A stretch of 64,000 bases of DNA from Theristus sp. LFF4_11 (taxonomy: Eukaryota > Nematoda > Chromadorea > Monhysterida > Xyalidae), in the NCBI GenBank assembly GCA_030248135.1, contig JASANC010005328.1:1-64000 (forward strand). The letters are read 5' to 3'. Both the position numbers and the translations under genes were made by a program. This document shows positions 34,132-57,525 of this stretch, in pieces. The notes under the pieces were generated by a model, which saw only the letters and a program-made list of their open reading frames with translations, searched no databases and was not told the DNA's origin. The first letter of the stretch is position 1. Each line of letters opens with the position of its first letter.

Positions 34132-34462
34132 GCGAATAAACACGACTCCATTCTGAAATATCACGACCATTGAACATTTCTCATTACTGATTAGTTTTCT
34201 TCTTTCTCAAAAAAATATTTGGTGTCTAAATATATTTGGTTTTTGGTATAAAGCAACACAAAATAAACTTGACATGATAGCACGTATTGGGTGGATGGCG
34301 CGGCAGAAACCGGCGCCAAAAATGTAAATTGGTCAAAAATTTCAAAAAATACAAAATCCATTTGGATAACGTCAAGACAAAGAGAAAGAAAGAGAGATGG
34401 CACTTGTGGTGGCAGTAACAGCCAAATTCAGTTTCCAGCCGGGCATGTCGTTTTCCGCGGTT
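34132..34462. other. Gap between two convergent genes
   Basis: 331 bases between the light chain stop and the aldo-keto reductase stop on the other strand. AT-rich; both 3' ends must fit here. No minus-strand AATAAA was seen, so the reductase signal is unassigned. Confidence 0.5.
34135..34140 (+). terminator. Poly(A) signal of the divergent light chain
   Basis: AATAAA starting three bases after the TGA at 34129-34131. Confidence 0.6.
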
Positions 34463-36984
34463 TCACAATTTCACGGGCAACGCCAACTCCAACGATCGCC
34501 TCGTTACACCGACGCGTTTCAGTTTGTGCCAGTATTTCTCGACGTCCAGAATCTCCCAGTTCGCATTCGCCAACGGGTCCAGGTGACGTCGCATGATTCG
34601 TTCTTTCACCTTGCGCTCCTTCCAGTTCAGCTGCGTCCAGCTGGTCTCAATGTTCTCGCGCAGCATGTCGATCGTGTTCGCACTGACGAGACAGCTGTGC
34701 ACGCCCGGAAAGTTCATCGCGTAGTGCACTGCGATACGACACACGCTGACCTTCTTCTTCTGCAGCACGATAGTTTGGTTTTGTAATATGCTTTTGAATT
34801 TTTTTTTAAAGATCGCTGCAACTAACCCGACAGTATTGCACAGCATCCTCGCAAGCATCCTTGATGTACTTCGGTGCTGGATGCCACAACGGAGGCCCCT
34901 GCGGCGTCAGAACGCCCATCGTCAGCGGGGCACAGTTGATGATGCCAACGCCGTAGTTCTGCAGGTAGTTTTACCATCTCTTGATTTTTTACATTGAGAA
35001 AACCGCACGTGGAGAACATTGTGGTGGCGAACGCAACTTTTACAGACAGTTTGATTGATGCCTTTCTTCAATGCTAGTCACTGTTCTCCAGCGTTGTAAA
35101 CAAAGTGACCTTTTTCACACGCACTTGCAGATAAACCATGCTTTCGCCGAGTGAGCCGTCCGCTATCGTCCCACGGCAGTAGCTCATGACGACGTCAATT
35201 TTGAATCGACTCTTTTCGAGAATATTGCTGAATTGAACAATTGCTGAATCGGCAACAGAACATCTCAAAACACTTTCAATGAATACAACAAATGTTATGT
35301 GCGTGCTGTGGGGAGCGGAGTCTGTCGAGTCTGTCCTGCACAAAAAGCATGCATCACGGGATCACCAACCAATCAGCAGATTGCCTATAATTTGGAGTTC
35401 GACCGTACATGATTTTGTGCGTGTGATAGCCGATCAATCCGATGTGGCGGACGCGGCCGGACGCACGAGCCATCGACAGCGCAGGCAGAGTCTCCTCGAG
35501 TATCAAACGCTCCGAAGGCGCCATTTCGTAATCGTGGATCTGCGTTGAGCATGCACAGCAAACGTGATTGTGCGAACTTGACAAACTGAATTCCGTGCTG
35601 TTGACTAAAGGCCCGTTTATACCCGACGTATGCGCATGCGGCGCGGCACGTCACTTTAAGTCCCGTGTTATTGCATACTGCCTTTCATACAGACGTATGC
35701 ATGTACGGCACATCACGTCACTTTAGCTCTCGTGTTATTGCATGCTACCGTTGCTACCTGACGTACGTCGACGTACGTCTGCATACGTCTGGTATAAACC
35801 CTAACCAACCGACGCAGCTGCCGCACCAACCTGCACACAACACAGGTCCAGGTATTTGGTGCCGAGTCGCAGCAGGCTGCTGTCGACCGCTTCCAGCACC
35901 TTTTGACCGCGATAGTCCGTGAATCGGGCGTAGTCGAGCTCGAAGCGGCCCACTTTGGTCGCAATGTAATAGGCACGTCGCGGCACTTTCTTCAACGCCT
36001 GGGTTTTTACAAGTAAAGGTTAAAAAACGTACATTTGAGGATTGGCGCCATGTTCGATGAGGAAAAGCCGAACGCTGACCTGTCCTATGATCTCCTCAGA
36101 GCGCACTTGTCCGTACCAGTAGGCGGTGTCGATGAACGTGACGCCGTGTCTGAGCGCCTCGTGAATGATGGCACGCACGCTGTCGCACTGGCCGTACAGA
36201 CCGCCGAATGGGCCGCCTCCTGCAGGAAACTGATCATCATGAACTACAACCGTTTTTGCACGCACTGTACAACAATGAAACGATACGTGCTGCTCATGTT
36301 TGATCGGCATCGGAACACTGAAGTGTTGGCAAATGGAAAAACATTTACAATGGTGCCACCTTTTTCAGCAAACGGGACGCCAACAAGTACAGTCACCGTA
36401 CCCAAGCTCATCTTCGATATGAGAATATCGGTTGCACCGAGCGGTCGATAAGTCATTCGTTTCACTGAGCTGAGCACATGGAAGCCGTCAACGTAAAACG
36501 GAGGCGGCGTCCAGTCCTCGGCCACCCTGCCCGCCGAACTGGCCGACAGCGCAGAGTCCGTGTCTAACGGCCCGTTGCGAACCCGATTTCGGCCACCGCT
36601 TCCGCTGGCGCCGAGACTGGCTGAAATATCTTTCAGAAACTTGTAAAAAACATGCATTTTAAGCGTGAAGCAGCACTTAGTGACATAAACATCATATCCA
36701 TGGTTAATCGCAGCTACGCGTCACTAATTACTATTTCATTGCAACTCCTTTCCCCGTCGCGTGTTGCAAACATAATCAATGCATTTCAGCAGCTTGTAGC
36801 AGCCACGTTTTCTCAGTGTTATTGAAACACCGCTTTCTGTACGCTGTGGTCGTGTACCGAATCCCCGCGACGGTCCAGCCGAGTCCATCGAGTACGAAGT
36901 TGTCAACGGCGATTCGGGTGCACTGGTGGGACGTCGACGGACGCGCCGTTCGGAGGCCGCCCGCGACAGTGCACGAGCGCTCAT
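34463..36984 (-). CDS. Aldo-keto reductase, L-galactose dehydrogenase-like subgroup
   Basis: Eight minus-strand exons: 36858-36984, 36402-36620, 36080-36219, 35831-35998, 35409-35539, 35125-35227, 34827-34958, 34463-34759. They give 438 residues in full phase. The family fold is a TIM barrel using NADP(H) to reduce or oxidise carbonyl/hydroxyl groups. The catalytic tetrad is visible: Asp146 and Tyr151 (FIDTAYWYG), Lys177 (YIATK), His220 (QIHDY). The core begins MTYRPLGATDILISKMSLGG and resembles insect proteins such as CG3397 and CG18547, grouped with plant L-galactose dehydrogenase. About 75 Arg/Ser-rich residues precede the usual N-terminus. The region around NCAPLTMGVLTPQGPP is the family's conserved loop. 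The substrate cannot be told from sequence. Introns hold two MITE-like repeats. Confidence 0.93.
35294..35405. mobile_element. Right-half copy of the CTGATTGGTTG MITE
   Basis: GCGGAGTCTGTC, AGCATGCATCACGGGATCACC and CCAACCAATCAGCAGATTGC match the right arm of the 18350 copy. The left arm is missing. It ends four bases before AKR exon 5. Confidence 0.65.
35609..35802. mobile_element. MITE with GGTTTATACC-type ends (AKR intron 4)
   Basis: The left end AGGCCCGTTTATACCCGACG and the right end CATACGTCTGGTATAAACCCT are inverted. Inside, CACTTTA(A/G)(G/C)TC(C/T)CGTGTTATTGCAT is present twice in tandem, and ACGTACGTCGACGTACGT is a perfect palindrome. Confidence 0.75.
36661..36741. mobile_element. 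Decayed GCATTCATGAAGCAG-family element
   Basis: GTGAAGCAGCACTTAGTGAC on the left and AGCTACGCGTCACTAATTA on the right keep family words, partly inverted. It lies in the first AKR intron and is the last copy of any of these families before the T-box gene. Confidence 0.55.
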
Positions 36985-39900
36985 TTAGGAGCACGCCGAA
37001 TCAGTCGCAACAGGCATCACTCGCGGCATGATTTGTTGGGCGTTACTGAATGACAGACGCGTTTTTCTCGTCCAACGTTCACTGAGACGTGCATTGCGAC
37101 GGGACAATCGCATGTTAGAAATCAACGACTCTGGACGCTTGAACATCAAACGGAATAGGGAGTTCGCAAAAAAATAATAATTTTAATGTGTTCTGTCCAC
37201 CGTTTCTAAATATTTATTCAAGCGATTTAGTGGCAAATAACACCATGAATAAATGGAATTAGTTTTTTAACCCGAAGAAAAAAACACTAGCAGTTCCGCG
37301 CTGTGTTAATTCTAACTTTTAACTTGGAGCATTATCCAAAATAAAATGTCTGTATTCATGTCCACATTTTCACAAAACAGAACAATACTCAGGGCATAAA
37401 ACTGATGTGTGAGGGTGGTGGTAACAGGACAGCTTACAAAGGAACATTTTCGAATGTACTGCGTTGGTCCCAAAGCTCCCTTTCCGGTTCTTTTTCTAAT
37501 CTGTAATAGTTCGATTAGCCTGTGAAATTCGGTAGCTTTAGAAACTGAAGCTTTACAACAGCACTGAAATGCAACTTGAGCAACAAGTGTACATGTTTCT
37601 CATAGATAAAGTGCTGCTGCTGACGGCGATAAACTGTCTAAAAAACTACAAACGAACTGAATGCTAACAAAGGGGACAATGTGCTTACAAGTGGTTGCGA
37701 GACCGTTTAAGGGGACGCCCTCTGAACTGCATTTTGCACTTGTATGCATAGAAAATCAACCGGACTCCGTGTGCGTGTGCGTGCGTGTGAGTAACTCTTG
37801 CCAAACGACGTCGATTTCGACAAAGATGAGCGGGTGACAATTTTTCTTGGGGACCTGACTTGAGAAGCTTCCTGGAACAGTCTGCCGTGTTTCAATGAAC
37901 ATTTATTGTTTCGCATTGTCCTGAAGAAACATTTATCTAACAAATTTGCGAGGTACATGGTTTTGTTGTTCTATCCAGCCCAAACTGTAAAAAATTTAAG
38001 CCAGTCTGCACACGAGTTTTTTCGACAGTTTCAATGCCATTTTACCACCCCCTTTCAATTTTGTTCATCTGTTAATGTTCGAATGTTTATAAGCTAGAAT
38101 ATTATAGGACCATCATAGTGGCGCTTCAAAGTTCGAGTGTGGGGTCGCCAATTGTGGTCGATTTGGTGAGTCGGCAGATATCAAAACGCATACGGCTCTT
38201 TCCATAAACCACTTAAACAAACCCGCAAGGAGTCAAAACTACCGCTTGGTAATTCGTGTTGTGAAACCAAATGCTTGTGTTTTATGAGTCAAGTTTTACA
38301 ATGTCCATCCACTCTTTGCTACCGCATTTCAGTAGCGGCTGAAAAACGAATCATCAAATTTATTATGCGAGCACATATCAAAACCATAGTCACTTCGCTA
38401 CGAACTTTCACCAAAAAACAACATTTGTCTTTTGCTGTGTCTACATTAAGTGATGAAACAATTGTTACGGAGTAGTGTTGTTCATTGTTGTGGTTTCGCA
38501 AGTACCGAATCTGAATAGCGGTGCGCCGCGTACCTGCTACATCATCAAAACTGAGCCGCCCAATACTTTACTGGCACATCAATCTTGGTGTTACAACAAG
38601 GCGCCGCGTGTGGCCCCGATGCAGCCCATCAATCGCAAATGTTGTTTTTGCGGTTTTGCATTATTGTTTGTGTTCATTGCAGGCGGTCAGCGTCAAATGA
38701 CGGTCATTATGACACGTGAAAGTGTTGTTGCGGTCTTTGTCTGTAACGAGTTCCGAGAAAAACAAGAAAACTTTATGACCACGACCGATGATTCAACACA
38801 TTCTCCGTCCGATGTCAGTTTTAGGAAGGTTGGACCATCAGTCTATACCGTACCTTACTTGAATCAACAAATATTGACCAAACGCCATTTGACGAATAAC
38901 TTGCTGAGCCTCAGCAGCCAATCCCGTTTACTAGTGTGTTTGAAGGGCGATTAGACAGCTGCCGTGTGACAACAACAACTTTGCCTGAGAGCAGACACAG
39001 TGTTGTTTGTAACATGAACCTCATCACGGATTGAATGGTTGACCACAAACGTAAACGAATACATGGTAAATAGGCGTTGCACACACACACACACCCACAA
39101 GATCGTTCACCAAAGTTGTCGTGTCGTCTTCGGTTTGTTTGCACAACGGCTTGCCACAAGTTAAAACTATGATTATTCAAAAACCAAGTGAACAACAAAC
39201 GCAAGCTGCTAACGTATCGTGCTAATCATTTATCTGCCTACCAACACTTTCATTCAGGCACATCACATCAACATGTATGTATTGTCAAGCGCAAGCCAAC
39301 TGCTTTACATGTTACACCGTTTACGACTACGGTAATGCAAACACAACGAGCGATTATGGTCACCCGACTCGCCGACTTAATCGTAGTCCCGGTGTTTAGG
39401 TGTTTATTTTCATTCGTCTACGATTTATTCTGGACAAACATCATTTGTTCGCACACATTTTGACGTGGCGCTAAAGTATTTTGGTCACACCCCAGCCCGT
39501 TTCGGTCGTGTCGCAACCTAAAGCGATTCGCGGTGTGTGCACCAATCGACGGAAAGGATTCGATTACAGCACGAAAACAAATGCGCCTGCGATTAGCTTG
39601 CGTCGGTTCTAATGTGCACCCGCTATGACACATAATATGCTCAACATTCTTCGCACCATGACCATATTCTCAGCGACACTAGCAGCTTTGCTGCGTCCGC
39701 TCCGGTTTTCTGGGTGCGATCAATTTGCACTTTGTCGCCGCCAAAATTTTGTTATGAGCGCTAGATTTCGATTTATTATGTATGGCATGTCTGTTTCAGC
39801 ATTATATGCTTCATGTGCCACACCGTTAAGTGTCTCTCTCTCCCCACTGGTCGAGGCGTTACATTACACACCGTATTCGGTTACAAAAACAGCAGTAGGC

Positions 39901-42900
39901 AACGAATTCCTGTTCGCACGCACGCATTTACTTCCACACAGCAAATCCGCTAAGCTGCCCGCACAAGCTGCCACGATATCGCGCAGGAAAACAACCCGAA
40001 ATCGTTGTGGTTATACCGTTTGTGGTTGTCTTTTCGGATATTAATAGAAAATCAGCCGACACCGTCGAAATCTAACGTTGGCTGGTAAAAATTTGAAGAC
40101 AAGAAATGTGGCTTGTTCTGGTGGTGTCTGCTTGTCATGGTGAACGTGTGTGTGCAAACAAACACTGCAAACGCATTTTTTGGGCTCCCTTACCCGGCGC
40201 CGGATTTGTCGCCTCAAAATGGACTGATTCCAACGACAAACATCAATTATCTGGCTGCCTTATTTTCTCGTTGTTGTTGTTCTTGCGATATTTATTTTCA
40301 CAGTATAAATAATTTTTTCTCTGGTCATTTGTAACGGCTGCTGTGTTTGTGCTAATAGTGAGCAATAATTGAGTGCCGCCAACAGCAGCAGTGTGTTCTG
40401 GTAGAACACACACCAGACACATAACCAGTACATTTAAGAAATCGCATTAGATCGCTCGACACTCTCTGGTGGGCACCCAAGAAACGAAACGAACAAGATG
40501 AAAGAGAACAACCAGTGTACGAAAACATACTGCGCTCAATCATATGGAATAACAGCATTATTGTGATTATTATTAGCTTACGCGGCTGCTTTCGGTCGGA
40601 GAAGCCGCCCACTAGAGAGGTCAAAAGGCTAGCAGTGGCTTGTTTTACTGCGTGAACGCAAGCAAACAGTAGCTGAAATGCGCGCACACTCCCGAGGCAC
40701 GACTGAATACGGTGTGCGTGCAAACTTGTTCACGCTCACCACAGTCAACGTGGTACGGACCGTAGAAAAATGAGCAATGACCGGTGCACGATTTTCAGTT
40801 GCCACTCAGCGAAGCTCAACTAATCGGCCAGCCTGACGACAGTTCGGGCACAAGTGTGTGCGTGCCTCTTGTGCCGCGTGTCAATTTGTTTGCAGATACA
40901 GATCACGGCGCGGCCGCCATAGTTTGGGACGTCTTCATCAGAGTGTTCATTCCACAACGACGAGTTTCTGATTGAAGTAAAGCGAATCATTTGGTAACCG
41001 GAGATTATGTACCTTGTGTGCCGGTGCTGTTTTTTGCCTTTTGTATCTCCGACAAAGAAACATTCGGCTAAAACAGAGCATGCGCGCTTCAGCCACTTGA
41101 CGGCGCACAGCAACAACGCAGAACAAACAAAGCGCACAAACACGAATGCGAATGGCTGGCCTTATCTGATCGCGTTCGTTTGATTTGCTTCCGATGTTGC
41201 ACTTTTTTCTTGTTTGAGTTTATTCTCACTTATCAAACCGCACCAACATTCACACAGTTCTCAGCGTGTCATTTTCACCGTCTACCGTTAGCAGAGTGAA
41301 TGAAGCAAACAACAAACAAATGTCCAACTTTGTGGATTTCACTGCGTCACGTTTGTTCGTTCTACCGCAACGTTTATGTCTCAAAACAAAACTACTTACT
41401 TCACTTACTTTGTTCGGCTACTTTTCACGAACAAATCGCATGCAAAGCCGATCAGGGGCATTGATTCTTTTTTGCGAGGTGTGTTTGCACTGTTCACAGT
41501 TCTCACGGCCTTCTGGCCCAACATGTGTCTTGTTCAAACTCTTCACTTGACTGGCTGGTGACTTATGTTCTTATGATGGTGTTAAATCGTCTTTTCAACG
41601 TTTTCAATAATAAGAAGAATATAACGCTTCACGTTGATACGAATACAAGAGCGGTGCATAAATTACCCGGTATTAGTTCGCACTTCAAAAACATTAGTTG
41701 TTGTTGTGAAAATCGCAAAACTGCCAAGATAAAGTCTGAGAACAGCCATTGTGCACGCACAAAAAAAATCACCGAAACGCTGCAAAATTGCATATGGTTT
41801 AGCAAGTATTTATTGTGTGACGATTCGAGAAAAAACACAACACGACAAAGCAGCAACATGCCAGACGAACGCTGGAAGTACAGATTTATGTGCGACACAA
41901 GTTTCTAACACATGCGCATTTACCAGCGTCTTAGTGGACGCATGACCAAAAAACAACGCTCTTTCCACCATGCAGTCGTTTTTCGCACCACATTTTTTGA
42001 ATTCACACCATTTTGTTGACGAGTGGTGGCACTTTATAAATTTTCGGACCAAAAAACAAAGGCTGATCACTCTGCCTGCTGTTGCGTTCGGTGGTTTCAT
42101 GGACACTTTAAAAAAAACGCACACTACCTTTGAAAATAGATTTTCGAAACGTTCTGCCGACACCTATAATTTTAACACTCAACGCGATGGGTAGTCATTA
42201 GAATGTGAAAAAATGACACCTTCATTTTCAAAAAATTTACACTGTTTTTCTTCATTGTTTGATTTATGTTTTGGACGTTCGCAATTTTAGTTCGTTCATG
42301 CATCAGTACAACTCTCAAGCGCAACCAACGGCACAGTAGCACAACATTCGAACATGAAAAACCTTGAATTTCTGTAAAACTCTGTTAAATTTCACACAAA
42401 ACGGCTTTGTTTATTCACACAAACGTGTTGGCGAAAAATGATTAATTTTGCGTTAAATTTGTCAGCCTTCAAAAACTATGCAATTAATTTTCGAACACAG
42501 CTTTTTCGTTCGAATACGCACGAAAACATCGCACAGAAACTGCACAAATATTTTTTTGATGACGCTCTAAGAATTCCTGTGTGTCCCGTTGACTGTTTTT
42601 CTCTCAATGATAATGTGGTTTTAAAAAAATTGAGAGGCAACCGCAGACGCAGCATCAACATGTTGCATGTGCACACCATGCTGGACTGGAACATTTCGAA
42701 CAGTCAACAGTGATTTTCGTCAACTCTGCAAACACAATTGCAAATGAGCGTTGACAGTTGTGCTGCTGCTGGTGGCGGTGGTGCAGCTGAATGCGCGGGG
42801 CGCGCGCGTCTGAACGCAGATCGACGAAGAAGTGCGTCAGAAAAAAACAACGATGGAAAGTTTTGTTGAACGTGCGAAAAACGGGCGTTACTCACACGAG

Positions 42901-45900
42901 CGCTGCCCAGTCGTCACTAAACGACTTACGCTGTTTCGCCAGTCGCTCAGCCGTCGATTGCGTGTACCTGTACAGTAAGCTTTTTTCTCGTACGCGTCAT
43001 GCGGCGTCCCCTAACGATGCGCGCGATACTCGGTTGTGTTGTTTTTTTCACAGCACAGACGTCGCGACGTGTTAACGATTTTATGTCAATTCACACCAAC
43101 CGGTGCAAGGTGCGCATTCAATCGCGCGCAGCCAGTGGCGAAATTGAGATATTGCGTTCATTGTAAATGTCGAAAACTTTGGCGTGTGAGCGTGTGAAAA
43201 CTGTAACTTGTGTGTGTCTCCCTGTGTGTGTATGGTGAATTTTGAAGAAACAACAAGCGACCTCGTGCGCTTGATACCGGTGCATAACTGCAGAGCCGTT
43301 GGCGCATCCGCCGTTGTTGATCATCACCATCAATACTTGAACGCCAGAGTATTAAAAAAACGATCGACATTATTAATGGTGAGCGCACAGTGATTGCAAT
43401 GTTGCATGGACACGCGCGCAGCAGCTCCCACGTTGCATGCGTCTGTGTGTGCGCCTGCGTGAAACTTAACACATCGTAAGACGTCGCCATGTCAGAAAAA
43501 ATAACAACTTTATTGTTTGACGCGCCCGTCCGCTCCACACATTACGCCATTTGCGTTTCTTAGACGACAGTTGGCGTGTGTGACTGTTTTTTTGCAATGG
43601 TGTTTTGTTTTAATGCGTGCAACAGCGAGTTATAATTCCACACACGCGTCACCTTACGTGAAATCAGCGATCTACAGTGTACTTTGCACGAAACACAAGC
43701 GTTGTGCACATCGCACAACGTTGCACGCACAATCCTTATGGCCGTTTCTGAATATATATCGCCGATTAACACGTTCATTTTGACACGCTGTTGTTCATTT
43801 GCGTCTCAGTCGCGCAAGTCTGTTGCGGACGCTGCACCGATTTGTAACTATCAGCATGGCCATTATAAATTTTCGCATCACCATCATATCTCACGGCGAC
43901 AACATCATCGTTGTGCAGTGCAGACAGTTAGAGAACAAGTGCCATCGATTGCCTACTGGCACTGTCGAAACGATACGCGCAATTTTCAAGTTCAAAACTG
44001 CGCTGTTGTTTTCTTTGGTTAAAGGCGTTGACACGGGAAAAAAATCATATGCCATGAATTTTTATGCACATTAAAAACTTAAAAGTCAGCCTTGCTTGTT
44101 TCCCGGTGGGAACATGCAAAAGTGCAAACATGCAACTATTTACAAACCAGCAAACAACTTCTTGAAGGCTGCGCACATGCATTTGACTCGTTCGATGACC
44201 AACGTGTATATAATACCGTGTTTTTCAACGACCACCATATTTTTTGCTTTGTGGTTTTTCACGTCGACCCAGCGCGCACAGTGTCTGCCAAGGTCCTCTT
44301 GCTTATTGTGTTTCTGTTGCTAATCTAAGACGACGATCTTGTGTTACACCTGCAAATGAGCGTTTTCCGTTCGTTGTTTTTGTGCACGCATGCGCGCGTG
44401 AGGTGTGTTGCATGCTGCTCCTTTAATGGCGCGGTCAATGGAAAAACAACTTGACGAGACAAAACTAAATACAAACAGCGGTACTACGACTATGAATGAT
44501 TCGTGGGAGTGGACACCTTTATGTGAGGACATTTTTCAAAATTACCAGTTTGCCAGCGGAAAGCGCATCGCATAATCAAAGACAACAGATCTAACAGAGC
44601 AGACCATGAGCATCATATCAAGCGATTCATCATTGTGCACATGAACTGAACAGTCATATAATTACTGTTTCATATGTTTCACAAACGTGCCCTGAGATGG
44701 TGCTTCCTGCTCTCTGACCAAGAGATCACACACAAAGTGCTCGATTTCACGCCTGTTACACGCACAGAACCTACAAATGACATTACTTTTTTGCACATAT
44801 AACCGTGTGTATTGGCGTCATGTGTGTGTGGGAAATTACAGGGTGCGTTCATTCATGCCGAAATGCAGATGCTGAAAAGTCATGATCAGATTCCGGTTTC
44901 GGTTCTTGCCAAAAAATATAAATTTTGAAACTTGAGAACTTGAGAACGTGCAGGGGCAAGCGAGCGCTTGCATCCATGCGCACACACGGGCATAATTAGC
45001 CAGTGCACAACGGAGCGCACGAAACAAGGTGTGACAGTGAAGTGTCAGGTGCGGCGACGTTTGTACGTATCGTGTGACCACACACGCGTTTTTTTTCAGC
45101 ATGTCAATTCGTACATACATGTTATTCGCAGCAAGTGGCGAGTAACGACTGTATTTGTCAATGGTATTACTAGTTCGTTGTTTTTCGAACATGCTTTTGC
45201 ATACACACCTCTTCTCCACTGCAAAGTAAATTTGTGTGAAAGATCGAATTACAGTCACGTTTTCGTGTTCGATTACACTCTTGCGTGTATACGCAATCGT
45301 AAAAAAACGACCACTATATCCGCCTGTATCGATAATTATAAAATACAAACCCGTTTACCACGTCCAATACTAGTAAATTATTTAATCACCGCATGAATGT
45401 TTGGAGACAAGAAAAAAAACGCGACGAGGAGGTAGATGGAAGTGAAAATATGGCGAAGATTTTTTCGGGGTGCAAAGTGACGAAACAAGACGACAAGAAA
45501 ATTACGACACCTGCGCGCGCATGACAACACCGGGGCGTGCCAGATGTAGCGCCAAGATGTCGCATCACCGCCAAATCTGCCTTCAGGGCTCACTTGCAAA
45601 AACCACTCTCTCCGCATTTTCCACCTTGTTCCGATGCAGAGAAAAACCAACTACATGCATAACGCATGTATGGGTTCATAAAACTATAAGTACACGCATT
45701 TCGTTAACTCGATACGGATGGACCGCCCCACTATTGCATGAGCCATCGGATAGCCGTAGATATGAAATGGTGATAATGGCACGTGTGGCGACTTGGGGGC
45801 GCAAAAACACGATAGAAATCTCTGATGTCCACTTTCGCCATGTTTTCATGGTCAATTTCATACCGTTTTATGACCATCCGGTAATAATTATTACAAAAAC

Positions 45901-46725
45901 CGGCAAAATGCATATATTATAACAGGTAGCCTGAAGAATGGTGGTAGCCGTTGGCTACATTTAGTCGCGTGGTGGATCGCGAAAAGAACCCGGCTATTTT
46001 TATAGATTGCTGTAGCGAATTTGGCATTTACAATTCAGCAAACAACAAAAAAACTGTAAAACAAATCCACGTTTCTATTGCTGATGAATTATAAAAACGC
46101 CGCCGAACAGTTTGGTTTAATAAACACATATATTTATTTCGTCGTGAATAAAAGAAGTGTTGATTGTTGTTTTTGCGCATTACACGCACTGAACTGAGTG
46201 GTGTGCCGATGGAGGCGGTACACTCCGCCCAGTAGCGTACGCGCTGATTGGTCAGAGACACAGACACGCAGGTGTTGGACATACTGTCTCGGTGCATCGC
46301 CATGTGCGTCTGTTAGGGCAGCAGTGCACTCACCACAAACTGGTGTCAATTATTTTTCCTCCTGCCGAAGTGCTTGTTGTTGTACCTGCCAGTCTGATAC
46401 TTGTGCGAGTAGACATTATCGGTTTCACAATCAAACAGCAGGAATTTTTCGACCACTTATAGACAACTCTGTTTGTCTTCAGTCTCATCGCTAACCGCAA
46501 TTCTGTCAGTTTAACACACAGATTCCATCGTTTCATCCATTTCTCACATTCCACGCAAAGTGTCATTGTCTTGACCACTTCATTATCGTTGATCTGATAC
46601 ATGCTTTTTAGCAAAACTTCGCTGCCAGAACCACTGTTGCCCAAAACTCCAATTTCCAGATATCGCTGCAGAGCGTCACATTGCGCGAGCGTACAACACC
46701 AATTGTGAGCTGTGTGTGTTTGCCT
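36985..46725. other. 9.7-kb intergenic region upstream of the T-box gene
   Basis: No coding region could be supported: open frames up to 170 codons occur on both strands but none has a recognisable domain, splice partner or stable codon pattern. The sequence is rich in CA/TG runs (for example 37758-37790, 39079-39097). None of the MITE families of the left part was found. Probable regulatory territory of the T-box gene; no single element can be named. Confidence 0.55.

Positions 46726-57525
<10,800 letters not shown>

Noticed and set aside
38475..38954. 159-codon open frame upstream of the T-box gene
   Set aside because: No recognisable domain, no acceptable splice context and no protein-like composition; similar-length frames occur on both strands all through this CA/TG-rich region.
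45027..45034. Perfect T-half-site AGGTGTGA upstream of the T-box gene, possible autoregulation
   Set aside because: An 8-mer is expected about once by chance in this much sequence, and no paired or clustered sites were seen.
44836..45348. 170-codon minus-strand open frame
   Set aside because: Low-complexity, AT-rich translation without any motif; most likely chance in a region with few stop codons.
46085..46100. TATAAAAA box as the T-box promoter
   Set aside because: TATA-like words are common in this AT-rich flank and nothing else marks a transcription start there.
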